Below, one piece after another: positions 1 to 10,849 of a stretch of DNA of 64,000 nucleotides. The DNA is from Kuschelorhynchus macadamiae (lineage: Eukaryota > Arthropoda > Insecta > Coleoptera > Curculionidae): positions 1,342,001 to 1,406,000 of the forward strand of contig JAUTXW010001306.1 of assembly GCA_030620095.1 (NCBI GenBank), in the 5' to 3' direction. Under the pieces are notes generated by a model that worked only from the letters and a program-made list of their open reading frames with translations, made no database searches and was not told the origin of the DNA. A program made the translations under genes and the position numbers. Position 1 is the first letter of the stretch, and the number at the start of each line of letters is the position of its first letter.

Positions 1-2300
1 ATTGTGTTTTGCTACCCATAAATTTATAGAAGTAAACAACCCAAGGAACAAAGGCAAAGTACGTTTTTGATATCCTATTTATTTTCCCTTGAAGTCGTAT
101 AATTAAACTATAAATTAGACTAACTCCTTCGCACAATTCTCGCAGATACACGTGTTAAATATAACGTATACATTTTAATTGACTTTAATTAAGTTCCAAA
201 GATTTTCCTCTAGCTATGAGTAATTATGAGGTACTTTTTTGACACAAATATTTTTTACGTGTTGCGGTTAGTATATATTAAATAATAATCGCAAAATGTG
301 TATTTTAATCTTATAATGAACTGAATATTTTAGTTGTTATCTGAAGCTGCACACCGTCTAATTTAATCCAGCGCATTGGGCTACAGACTACAGAGTATGT
401 TAATTCAAATTCCTTCATAGAAAAAACTACCAAAAAGAGGGCAGGGAGAGAATACGGGATGAATGAGTTTTTCAGGAATATTGTTTAAAACGTAAGTTAT
501 TTTGTTAATCAGTATTTTTTACTTAAAAATCACCCGAATTTGCAAAAGCTGGTTGGTTTTTGGCAGAGGAGGTCTATTTTAGATCCAATATAAGCCGAAA
601 ATGAAAAGAAAGGAATATTGTTTTAAGCTTAATATAATTGGATAAAATGACCAGTTTGTAAGAAAAACAATTATCGGTCGCTTTAAAAATCTACTTAAGA
701 GAAAAAAAAATATTGAAGGTACACATGTGATATTGAACATTGGTCCATTATGAATTAAAAAATATTCACAGCATCGAGAGAATTTTCTGGTATATTTTTC
801 CAAGACCTGTATCAATTGTTTAGATACCTCAGATGTCTTTTTTTGTAACAATTTAACTGACGTAGAAATCATATTTTCCAACATGCCATGTATTTCCCGA
901 TTTTCAGTTTCGTATTTTTTCCAATTCGGATAATCAACGTTATTTTAGATCTCTTTATCTTGAAGGAGAATGAATGAACCTCAAACCGGCTATAGGATTT
1001 TGCTTGTAAACGAATGATCACAGGACAAAATTGGATAATTTTATTGTCTCTGAGATTGCGTTTACCATGTATGCTCGTCTAAATCGTTTTCTCAGTCGAT
1101 ACCGAAATAAAATTAGCATTTCATGATTAAACTTAAAAACTAAATCAATTATCTTGAAAATGCAATTTGTTGCATTGATCTATGTTCTGTTTTGACAAAA
1201 CTTTTGTTGACTATCCATGATTCGGGTGAAAATTTCAAAATTTGCGTTTCGCGCATACTTATTACGAGAATACTACTGTATTTTCGGGGAAAATGATAGA
1301 AAATTATTATGAACATAATAAAATTATCTTTTTAAAGGAAAAAACTATACATATAGAATTACATTTAATTAAAACAACGACATTCGTCCCTTTTCAAAGC
1401 ATTTTTTATATATTTCCGAAACGACTTGGATGAAGGAATTTTTATTTTTCTGTTCTGCATTTTAAAGTTGACGTCTGTGCAGAAAATCAGCCTTTATGTA
1501 AATGCCCTAAGCTCTGAACTAATTAGAATTGAAGATCTCTTTGTTTCTTATTTACTTAGATTAAATAGACGGAAAGATATTTAACAAAATAATAAACCGT
1601 GACAAGGGGATCAGTTCCTCTCGAACTACCTCGTATCCCGAATATACCTCTTCGTATATTGGTTGAGTAAACGAGGTGTTCTGATCGGTTTGAAAACATG
1701 ATGTCATTGAATGTCATTTATGTCAGTTATATTGATTAGGTTTATCAAATAGCGTCTTTCATAATTCATTTTTGCATTTTATAGTGTGTTTTCGATGTAA
1801 ATAGGTTTTGAAGAAAATTAAATTTACTAATCATGACAAAACGGTTTACTATTTGTTGTCAGAGTTAAAAACAAATTGAAGCTTGTTTATCTTTTGTCAG
1901 GTTAATTTTGTACAACCTTCCATTATCGGTTCATGGCGGTTAAACTAGAAATCTTTTAAAGGGTAAAGTAGTTATCTAGTTGTTACATAGTTTTAGAACA
2001 TATATGTAGGGTTTTAATCGAGACAATTTATTTTATGACCATTACATTACTCAGCCTGTGAAACTTTAGGTAAATATAGGGCTCTTACCTTAGACAAGCT
2101 TGTCGCGAAAGAACTTTTTTTGTAAGAAAGAAGCATAATAAATAATTATAACTTTGTAAGGCACTATATGGTTATAAACGTCTACTATTACTTTAATTCT
2201 GTTAAAATTGCGTGTAAAGTTTTTAAAGAACTGATGTTAAAAATATATTAGATATACTTAAGTTTTTCCAGGAGATGTGCAAAGTTTAACAAAATTTTAA
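1..2300. other. AT-rich DNA, no gene seen
   Basis: No recognisable coding homology, tRNA-like fold or terminal repeat was found on either strand. The short open frames in this stretch have no family motifs and look like chance frames in AT-rich sequence. Confidence 0.6.
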
Positions 2301-2309
2301 AGATATTTA

Positions 2310-2930
2310 CCTAGTTTTGATGTGGGCTAGTCTATTGCACTGACAATCGACCGAAGTGGTACATAATTGTTGTGTATCTTGAAAAGACCGTATAACCTGA
2401 GAATCTTGGAACTGCTTGGTTTTAATGATTTCTTCCCAGTTGGTGGTAGACTGGATGCGTTAATCAGATTGGTGATGTGTCTTTCTAGCCAACTTGTAGG
2501 GTCTGCCTGCATAACCTTATAGGTGTTGTTGTCCAAAAGTTGAGTTACCTTTTTAACAAATTTCGTTCTATCCATGACGACTGTGGCATTACCTTTATCT
2601 GCTGTAAGAAAGAAGTAAAAAGAAGAATGTTTGCCTTTTTATTTAACGTTTTTATCGCTGTTTTTTCGGTTGCCGAGATATTTTATGCTTACAGACATTG
2701 GTATCTAAATCACAAATTGTTTCCTTAATCCTTTTTCTAACTAGTGCATTGCCGGCACGCTTATAAATATTCTTAGCAGTTCTAGAAGCAACGTGATGTC
2801 TCACCTGTAGTGATTTCGGTACTACATCCTCATCTGGGTAACTTCTTCTTGCTGTTCAGGATATCGCCAAAAGTTTCGGCATCCTTCTTGGTTTCCTTCC
2901 CATAGAGGTTAGCTAAGATAGACCGGAACC
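2310..2930 (-). pseudogene. Penelope-like element fragment (RT N-terminal region)
   Basis: On the minus strand a broken frame carries the N-terminal block typical of Penelope-type reverse transcriptases. There is an ADKGNATVVMDR-like segment near 2570-2600, then VMDRTKFVKKVTQLL, and LYGLFKIHNNYVPLRSIVS near 2345-2395, equivalent to the family's [15 protein letters not shown] block. Upstream (2600-2930) the N-terminal domain is recognisable only weakly (KNIYKRAGNALVRKRIKET) and is frameshifted. The palm motifs and GIY-YIG nuclease are absent, so the element is truncated just after the first RT block at about 2310. It cannot encode a working protein. A terminal-repeat segment of the same family lies beside it in the opposite orientation (2935-3055). 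Confidence 0.75.
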
Positions 2931-2934
2931 TCAA

Positions 2935-2985
2935 GTCGGGTATAAAAGCCTCTCTAAATACCCCCGAGCTCATTCAGTGTTTAGA
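2935..2985 (+). promoter_or_regulatory. Promoter-like TATA + initiator in a PLE terminal repeat
   Basis: A TATAAAAG box (2941-2948) is followed by an arthropod-type initiator TTCAGT (2973-2978), with the initiator A about 35 nt downstream of the first T. The same arrangement (TATAAAG, then ATTCAGTG) recurs on the minus strand at 37936-37980, at the tail of another PLE copy. That recurrence suggests a conserved promoter of the element family. The assignment is inference from motif spacing. Confidence 0.4.
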
Positions 2986-3006
2986 TCTCGTAAGTAAAGA
3001 GTGAAG

Positions 3007-3049
3007 ATCCCTGAGAAATCCTCGTACAAATGAAAGCGAAACGTCGGAT
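3007..3049 (+). ncRNA. Hammerhead-like motif (degenerate)
   Basis: Stem I AUCC (3007-3010) pairs with GGAU (3046-3049). Between them lie CUGAGAA (3011-3017), GAAA (3038-3041) and a GUC cleavage-type triplet (3043-3045). The core has A where the invariant G8 of CUGANGA should be, and stem II is poorly paired, so the motif is probably inactive. It lies 30 nt after the promoter-like initiator, where transcripts of the element would begin. Confidence 0.35.
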
Positions 3050-3059
3050 AGGAACTCCA

Positions 3060-4340
3060 ATTTGACACGCTCTATTGTTACTCTAAGTATCCTTTTTATG
3101 TTGCAAATACTATATTAAGTCGTTTTTGCATTGCAATGTTTTGAAAATTGTAGAGAATTTGGCCAGTTTTAATTTTTTTTTCTGGTACAAAAGTAAAACA
3201 TAGGCTTTCGTTTAAAATTTGAAAAATTCGCAAAATCCGAAATATTTTCAACAAGGCATAAATAACTTGCCTATTTATAAGTGGTTTAATCCGTTAATAA
3301 ATAAATTTTGGCTATTTCACACAATTAAACACATTGTTTCGTATTGTAATTTTTTAGTTTTAAAATATCATTGTTCTTAATATATATTTTTTTAATTAAA
3401 AATAATTTATTTCCAAAATATAAAAGCAGATGTTATTTTATTAACTTTTCTCTTTTCATAGATATGAATTTATTTGTAAGACATAAAAATACATTATTTC
3501 TTTCAAAAATAGAGACCAATTTTAGCCAATAAATCTATTAATTTTGTCGTCGCTATTCGAAATTTTCTCTGTATTAAAAAAGTTTTCCAATCGTGTTCGT
3601 ACAGTTCTCGAAAACGTAAATATCAATAAAACGAATATACATATTACGTTTGTTTGTTTAGTAAATGAAAACTGCCCGATGTTTAGTTCAAGTTTTTAAA
3701 ATTTAAGAGAAAACCATTTATAACGCTGTGGATCTCGTGGATTTAAGGACTTTTGGTATACATGCAAGAACTATGGCTCTGCAAATTTTTACTTAAACTT
3801 TTCTATATTTTCAGTTAATTTTAACCTTTAGTTAATTTCCGTTATTGAGTGTCAGTAAAAATCTCAAATATTTATATTTAAAAGAGTTTTTAAAGCGACA
3901 GATATGCTATCAAATAAAAAATACGCTAGGATATATTTTATCATAAGTGTTAGATTAATCTTTGGTGTTTTTTCAATAAAAATGTCAAACGGGAAAGAAG
4001 TTTAAGTGATATCTGGGTTGAAAAGTTTTCAATAGATCTACATCTTATCATCAAATTTTATAAAAACTAAAAACATTTCATACGAGGTATTAGTTGACCT
4101 GCTTTCCCCTTGATATTTTGAAGCTGTGTTAAGGAATGCACCTGAGACTTCTTGTAAAATGTGTCGCCCGTTCTTCCCACATAATATTGCGGCCATGTCA
4201 GGGGGATGGACGGAATATATCAGAAATTCCAATTTTAAAAAAAATATAAAATTGTAAAATACATTACGATAGAATTTTTTGTATGCACTCATAATAATTC
4301 GGAATCATAATGCGGATGAATAAATAGTTTGGAAAAATTT
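3060..4340. other. AT-rich DNA, no gene seen
   Basis: No family was recognised. An open frame on the minus strand at 4038-4292 has no motif I can place and is probably incidental. Confidence 0.5.
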
Positions 4341-4349
4341 ATTTATTAA

Positions 4350-5530
4350 ACCATGTTATAGAGGATATTTTCCCGACTGCCTTAAGACAGGTTTAGGACG
4401 GAGGATAAAGGACGCTATAAAGAATATTCTTCAAACTTTCACCCAATATCACTATTACCTACAGTCTCAAAAATAATAGAAAAAGTATTAAAAAAGCGAA
4501 ACATTGCTCACTTAAAGAAGTTTCATCTACTAAGTGTAAATCTGTTTGGCTTTCAAAGTTCAAAAAGTACCGGAGATGCAATATTTTCCTTCTTAGAAAA
4601 AATGTATTCTGGTTTAAACGATCATGATATAGTTGCTGCAGTTTTGCGATTACTCCAAAGCTTTCGACTATGTAAATCAAAAAATTAAAGCGTTATGCAT
4701 TCCACGGTAACTGCTACCATTGGTTTAAGTCATGTTTAAAAATCGGAATCAATTAGTTAGCTACGAAGAAAAGATGATTGAACTAGATCAACTGCAATTT
4801 CTTGTCGGGTGCCACAGGAATCTGTCTTGGGTGCCATTTTATTTCTATTATACATTAATGACTTAACAGACCTTAACATAAACGGAACTTTTATATTGTT
4901 TGCGATCGACACTACCATTGTCTGGCGAAATAAAAATTAAGACCTGTTGAAAGAGAATATCTCAATGATCTTAATTAAGAAACGGTGTTATGCGAATCAC
5001 CTTGATTTTAATGTATCAAAAACTCATATTTTTTAAGTTTAACTTTGATACATTTTAAAAAACATTAAACACACAAATTAAACAAGAAACTTTTGGAAAT
5101 ACACATTGATAATAAATTTATTAACCACATAGGTAATCTAAATGAAAAAGTTGCAAGTGGCAGTTATGCCGTTCGTATTGTTTCAAATAAGATTGGCATT
5201 ACTGCAGCAAGCATAGGTTACTTTGCATTTGTAAATTCATACCTAACTTTTGGGATTACTGCAGCCAACAACTTTTTAATTCTACTACCTAGTACTTGAA
5301 TCTGTATCTCTCATACATAAAAAAAAACATTTAATTACTGAAGAGGCCTTTAATACTAGACATTATTTGAACCACCCACTTCCTATCCTCAGAACAACCC
5401 TAGTAAAACATTCAATTTTATATGAAAGTAAAAAAATTTAAAATTACCTTCCACAGATATTAGAAATATAGAATTTCCTAAATTATTTAAGAAAAAAGTA
5501 AAATGTAGCTTGGGGGCAAAAGCATATTAT
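4350..5530 (+). pseudogene. Decayed jockey/CR1-like LINE reverse transcriptase
   Basis: Read across several frameshifts, the plus strand shows the ordered RT blocks of a non-LTR retrotransposon. FPDCLKT lies near 4370. PISLLPTVSKIIEKVL follows near 4430-4490, with a damaged RP before it. FGFQSSKSTGDAIFSFLEKMYSGLNDHD lies at about 4550-4630 and DYSKAFDYVN near 4650-4675. VPQ-SVLGAILFLLYINDLTDL lies near 4810-4870, then FA(I)DTTIVW where FADDT is expected (near 4900), and IHIDNKF..HI at 5095-5125. The catalytic second Asp of the FADD box is changed and multiple stops interrupt the frame. It is a dead copy; no endonuclease domain or 3' tail was identified with confidence. Confidence 0.75.
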
Positions 5531-5539
5531 AATTTACAT

Positions 5540-7090
5540 GAATTTTACGATGATAGTTTGTGAACATACCATATATAATTTGTGTTTTTTTAGTAGTCAT
5601 ATATTTCAGGTTCTATGGCCAAAATCTGTACTTAAAATCTTTATGTCACTTTTATTATATTATATATTTAATGGTGCATTTTAATAAGGTTCTCTTTGTG
5701 CCTTTTTGTATAGCATGTAACTATTTAGTTTATAGTGTATGTTTATTTATTTTATTTTTTCAATGACTAGACCCAAATATTTTTATTTTTATAGAGCTTA
5801 CTTTCTTGACAAGGACTATTCTTTTAACAATACAGTATGTTTGAGTTTGACTTTGAGTATATCGAAAGTTTAGTATAAAGGTTATTCAAAGTATTTTCAA
5901 AAAATATTTATATTTTGCAAAAAGAAATTTAAGGCCTTAATTTTTATTTTTGTTTGTGGGAGGGATGAGACACAAAAAAAACTGGAATAAGTATATATTT
6001 TTTAAAAGTTTTGTTTAATTTTAAATAAGAAAGAAGAAAAATTTAAGAATTGACAGATTTTCTAACACTACTTACCCATCTAACACTTGTTAATAGTAAC
6101 TAGTTTTAACTTATTTAATTCGGTTTGACCTTTTTGCTATCTAGTGCCTTAAAAAAGTGGCAAGAATTGACCTCTTCCAATAATGCAATATGGTTTTAAC
6201 ATAACATTGTGTTCTTTAATATCAGTCTTAGAGGCAAACAATACGTTAATATTTTTAGCTTCCAAGAAAACCGGGTTGTAGAACGATATTGCTTCATTGA
6301 TTATTGCTTTTCTCCCCCCCCCCCCACACCGTCAACGGCCCCCTTTCCATGGGACGAAAATTCCAGGAACCTAACACGCCGAAATCTTCTTCCAAGAAAA
6401 ATAAATTTGTCAATGTATACTTATTTTTGAATTGAGCCCCGCACCCATCAAAAAAATATCAACCTGGTTGAGCTGTTTCTTAACCACTCAATCAAGCATA
6501 GCTGTTTTTAACCACTCAATTATTCTTTTTATAAATACCCAAACACAAATTTTATCTTGATTAATGTGGTCACTAACTACGGTAAAAGAATGTCATTTGT
6601 TAGTCGAGACCAATGCTCCTGCAGTAAATACCGTAACTTGTTGATGGCTCTAGTGAGCTGAGTGAATTTCATCTTGAGAGACATATGAATAATTTTCTGC
6701 AAAATCTACTTGAAGAACGCCTTTTCCATCATTTATTTAATTTTTCAATTTTTCGAGCTTTTTTTCTTGAACAACTTTTATAAACTGGTGGATTTTAAAC
6801 TGCCATAAGGACTCTTGAAGATCATTTAGAGCCACACTTAGAGATCCTCGATCTTCAGAACTTGTGGCATACCCAATGAATTATACCAACTTTCCCAAGA
6901 CATTTCTAATTCTAGACCCCCATACCTTAAAGTTATACCTAAAGTTCTACTTTCCAATGAATTTAAGAAAAAAAATCGGTAAATTCCCTTTACCCGGAAC
7001 TTCAATCATTATGATTTTTTTCCATTTATAAGGAATGGTGAAATGTGACCTAATTTAGTTCAGTTCATAGTCACAGTATATATGTGTTAT
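5540..7090. other. AT-rich DNA, no gene seen
   Basis: There is a short C-run near 6313 but no recognisable coding homology. Two phrases near 6475 and 6508 (aaccactcaat) form a small local duplication. Confidence 0.5.
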
Positions 7091-7099
7091 ATATAATAT

Positions 7100-7253
7100 C
7101 TTTTTATTTTTATTGGCCGCCATTTTGTTCCATCATATTGGATTCCAACCAATATTTTATCATTTTCTTTCCACCTGCCACACTTAAATTTGAGCATAAT
7201 TTAATGACCCCAAATAATACATCACTCTAACAACAAGACGATCGTTAAGGGGG
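7100..7253 (+). repeat. Higher-order repeat module plus tail of a 228-bp monomer
   Basis: 7100-7195 carries the gccgccattttgttcc phrase of the A-B-C repeat family found at 8646-10140. 7200-7253 matches the last ~50 bp of the 228-bp monomer (ccccaaataatacatc, then cgatcgttaa). The tandem array therefore originally began here and was split from its remaining copies by ~500 bp of unrelated sequence. Confidence 0.6.
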
Positions 7254-7751
7254 AACTGCACGCAGTATTACGGATCATTTCCAAGTCTTCCGCCGCTGCA
7301 ATATTATGTTAAAACTATAAGAGATATGTATTAGCTTCAATGTGATTTCAATAGAGAAATATGTATAGTTGGGCGCTAAATGCGATTTTTTATGAAAAAA
7401 TCTAATCTAGAATTATAAAATAGAAGTAGATTTGTCCATTTTCGACCATTTTTTGACGTAAATGCCGTCGTATATAATTTTTTTTCCACAAAAAGGCTCT
7501 TTACCGCCTTGCCTACGTAACTGCAAAATTTGAAACGGTAAATCGTACTCATGTCTTTGTATTTCTGCAGCGCGTGAACCCTTTTGAACCCATTTTTAAA
7601 CGAAATGTAATTTAAATTGCCTATACATAAGACATTTTTTTGAGATCGGACGTGCAGGAAGTTTTTTCTAATACGTAGGTACCTTTTCATCTTACTTTGA
7701 ACTTGACTAGACCTTGTCGCTAGTTTTTCACTTTTTGCGTGCAGTTTTCCC
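7254..7751. other. Unidentified insert between satellite monomers
   Basis: About 500 bp separates a partial monomer from four intact ones. A 129-codon open frame on the minus strand (7376-7765) spans most of it and is basic and lysine-rich, but I recognise no family. It could be a chance frame or a fragment of an unknown element. Confidence 0.35.
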
Positions 7752-7860
7752 TTAACGAAAACCATTTAGAAACTTAATATCTGGGAAATATCTACGAACC
7801 AACGGAGTAGGTAAAGACTGACAATATAGTTTCCATGAAGGATTTTAAAATCTATATATG

Positions 7861-7900
7861 TGTCCTGAGAATGCAACAATAAAGTTGCGAAACGTCGACA
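7861..7900 (+). ncRNA. Hammerhead-like motif, satellite monomer 1
   Basis: Stem I UGUC (7861-7864) pairs with GACA (7897-7900). The core is CUGAGAA (7865-7871) and stem II is GCAAC/GUUGC (7873-7877 with 7884-7888) with an AAUAAA loop. GAAA is at 7889-7892, and a 2-bp stem III (AC/GU) is followed by C17 at 7896. The only core fault is A in place of the catalytic G8, so self-cleavage is unlikely as it stands. Confidence 0.5.
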
Positions 7901-8087
7901 ATTTAAAAAAGTCTTTTGTTTTTTTACTGGATCCTAACCCCAAATAATACACCACCCTAACATAACAACGAGGTCATCGTTAACGAAAACATTTAGAAAC
8001 TTAATATCTGAGAAATATCTGCGGACCAACGGAGTAGATAAAGACTGATAATATGATTTCCATGAAGGATTTTAAAATCTATATATG

Positions 8088-8127
8088 TGTACTGAGAATG
8101 CAACAATAAAGTTGCGAAACGTCGACA
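8088..8127 (+). ncRNA. Hammerhead-like motif, satellite monomer 2
   Basis: Same fold as monomer 1: CUGAGAA at 8092-8098, stem II GCAAC/GUUGC, GAAA at 8116-8119, GUC at 8121-8123. The base before the core is A (UGUA instead of UGUC), which loses the innermost stem I pair. G8 is A. Confidence 0.45.
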
Positions 8128-8311
8128 ATTTAAAAGTCTTTTGTTTTTTTACTGGATCCTAACCCCAAATAATACACCACTCTAACATAACAACGAGGTC
8201 ATCGTTAACGAAAACCATTTAGAAACTTAATATCTGAGAAATATCTGCGGACCAATGGAGTAGATAAAGACTAATAATATGGGGTTCATGCGGGATGTAT
8301 AATCTTTACAT

Positions 8312-8352
8312 GTATCCTGAGAATGCAACAATAAAGTTGCGAAACGTCGACT
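8312..8352 (+). ncRNA. Hammerhead-like motif, satellite monomer 3
   Basis: CUGAGAA at 8317-8323, stem II intact, GAAA at 8341-8344, GUC at 8346-8348. Stem I is reduced to two innermost pairs. G8 is A. Confidence 0.45.
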
Positions 8353-8541
8353 ATTTAAAAATTGACTTTTGTTTTTTTTACTGGACACTAACCCCAAATA
8401 ATACAACACTCTAACATAACAACAAAAGGATTGTTAACGAAAACCATTTAGAAACTTAATATACAGGAATTATATGCGGACCAACGGGGTAGGTAAAGAT
8501 TGATAACATGGGTTTCATGCAGGATATAAGATTTATATATG

Positions 8542-8581
8542 TGTCCTGAGGATGGAACAATTAAGTTGCTAAACGTCGACA
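8542..8581 (+). ncRNA. Hammerhead-like motif, satellite monomer 4
   Basis: This copy keeps the canonical CUGAGGA core (8546-8552) and stem I UGUC/GACA, but GAAA reads UAAA (G12 lost) and stem II is weakened (GGAAC/GUUGC). Its faults complement those of monomers 1-3. Confidence 0.5.
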
Positions 8582-8645
8582 ATTTAAAAAAAAAGTATGT
8601 GTTTTTTTAATGCATCTTAACCCCAAATAATACACGATTCTAATA

Positions 8646-10140
8646 ATTTTTTTTAACATCGTTCCGCCATATTGATTTTTTTACCAAAATATTACTAGGT
8701 CATTCCCATATGACCCTTAATTTTGGTCAGAATTTGAAAACAACCGGGTAAGTAGTATTTAAGCGAACTGGCAGTCAGACCGACGGAACTGATAAAACAT
8801 TCTAGAGACATTTTATTTTCCGCAATTTTGTTCCGCCAACTTGAATCAGTAACAGAGTTTTACTAGTTGAGCCCTATACCACAATTAGTTATGGCACTCT
8901 ATTTGAAATCAATCCATCAAGTAGTTTTCAGGCAGAATTTTTAAATATTTTATTAAGCCGCCATTTTATTCCGCCATCCTGAATTCGTACCAAAATTTTA
9001 CCAATTGATTCCAGCATAATGCTTTGATATTTATGCAAAATAAATTGGATAAGTAGTTTTTTAATAATATTTTTTTTACATTTCACTAGGCCGCCATTTT
9101 GGATTTTTACCAAAATATTACCAGGTCATGCCCATATGACCCTTAATTTTTGATAAAAATTTGAAGTCAATCGGGTAAGTAGTCTTTTATTATGCTGCGA
9201 ACTGAGTGACAGACAGTTAGAGAGGCAGACCAACGGAGTTGATAAAACATATTTTTTGGAGTCTAGGGACGCTAAAACGTAAAAATGTGTAAAACCTGAG
9301 AGGTTGTTTTTTTTTTCACGATTATAAAAATTTGATTTGGCTGCCATTTTGTTCGGTCGTCTTGAATTAGTGCCACAATTTTACTAGTTGATCGCTATAG
9401 CACAATTAGTTATGACAAACAATTTGAAATCAAACTATTAGGCAGTTTTTGAGGATGAATTTTTAAATATTTTAGTAAGACGCTATTTTGTTTCGCCATT
9501 TTTGATTCATACCAAAATGTTACCAGTTGTTTCCAACATAATACTTAATATTTTTACAAATATTTAACATTTCACCAGGCCGCTATTTTGTTTGGCTATA
9601 TTGGATTTTTACCAGAATGTTACCAAGGTATCCCCATATGACCCTTAATTTTTGACAAACCGACAGACGGACCAACGGAATTAATAAAACATAATTTTTG
9701 GCATCTAGGGACGCTAAAAGTGAAAGATATGTAAAACCTAAGAGGGTGGTTTTTTTCAGGATTACAAACATTTTACACTATTTTACTAGTTGATTCCTAT
9801 ACAAAAATTAGTTATGGCACACAATTTAAAATCAAACCATTAAGCAGTTTTTCAGGCTAAATTTTTAAATATTTTATTAAGCCTCCATTGCGTTCTGCCA
9901 TCTTGGATTCGTACCAATTTCACTTGGTCGCCATTTGGTTTCGCCATGTTGAATTTTTACGAAAATCTAACCGGGTCATTCCCATGTAAACTTACTTTTT
10001 GGCCAAAAATTGAAGTCAATCGGTTAAGTAGTTCTTTAGCTAGGCCGTGAACAGACAGCCCGACGTTATTGAGAAAACATGTTCCTCGTCATCTAGGGAA
10101 ATCTCGGACAGTGATTTTTTCACGATGCAATACTTCCTAT
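8646..10140 (+). repeat. Higher-order A-B-C dispersed/tandem repeat
   Basis: Three module types alternate. A (about 8650-8820, 9091-9340, 9576-9770, 9926-10140) has taccaaaatattaccaggtc, then acccttaatttttg, and a cagaccaacgga(g/a)tt tail. B (about 8821-8945, 9341-9475, 9775-9880) has a ttttactagttga phrase followed by acaattagttatgrca. C (about 8946-9090, 9476-9575, and a fragment at 9885-9925) has attccagcataatgct. Most modules open with a variant of gccgccattttgttccgcca. The order A-B-C repeats with a period near 480 bp. Diverged members occur at 7100, 19775-20350 and 33650-33800. No coding capacity was seen. Confidence 0.75.
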
Positions 10141-10585
10141 TAAGTAAAAAAGAAAAGTAATAAGGAACACTTCTAAAAGTTTTACATTTAAAATGTCTGT
10201 GGGTCTTCTACAGTTAAAACTGTAAGTTTATGTCACATTATAAATGAAAACCCTCAATCTTTAATGTTTTCGCAAAAGCGTATTCTCTAGAGTTTAGAAT
10301 AAATAATTTGTCTATCTTAAGTCCGATAGCTTAAACTTAATCTACAGTCTGGAAAAATCAGCCGCTCTGTCTCATAATAAATTTACGAAGACTTTGGATT
10401 CAGTTGTTTTTAATTTAATATGCCTGTCCTCTCAACAGATTTATTTAGTGATTAAATTGTGTTCAGTCCATCGACCCTGAAAATTAAATAAATTTGATGT
10501 TTTTTCGTAATTGTACAAATTTACTGGTAAATGCTTTAAATGTAAAATCCGATTATTTTCGTTCATTACGGCTTGCTTTTTGTCG
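10140..10585. other. AT-rich DNA, no gene seen
   Basis: No recognisable homology or repeat structure. Confidence 0.5.
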
Positions 10586-10694
<109 letters not shown>

Positions 10695-10849
10695 GGGGTT
10701 ATTCACGGTGACTGGCCTATTAGACGTTAATGGAGAACCAAATTACGGATCGTCTTAAAATTTTGGTTACAAACGTAACCAGCTATGATCTATCTTTCTA
10801 AAATATTTTCAATTCCGCGGTGTTGCCGCTTCTACTGGAAACGGGTGGC

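Larger units (their letters stand above)
7752..8645 (+). repeat. Four-copy ~228-bp tandem satellite with hammerhead-like motif
   Basis: Four head-to-tail monomers start at 7752, 7980, 8205 and 8434 (spacings 228, 225 and 229 bp), each opening with ttaacgaaaac(c)attt. The last ends near 8645 without the full tail. Every monomer holds the same phrase, CTGAG(A/G)ATG, a hairpin, (G/T)AAACGTCGAC, about 110 bp from its start. The tail taaccccaaataatacacc is shared by all. Tandem repeats with one hammerhead per monomer are known from schistosomes, newts and cave crickets. This array resembles those in organisation but is short and partly decayed. Confidence 0.85.

Noticed and set aside
4038..4292. 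Minus-strand frame considered as a PLE nuclease fragment
   Set aside because: Only a vague likeness; no YIGQT or Cys signature could be found.
6311..6326. C-homopolymer run
   Set aside because: A short low-complexity tract with no supporting context for a functional role.
7376..7765. 129-codon open frame on the minus strand
   Set aside because: Lysine-rich with no recognisable family and no start or context support, so left as an unidentified insert rather than called a gene.
7752..8645. Tandem array considered as a CRISPR-like or direct-repeat array
   Set aside because: Whole ~228-bp units repeat without unique spacers, and the setting is an insect genome. It is a satellite, not CRISPR.
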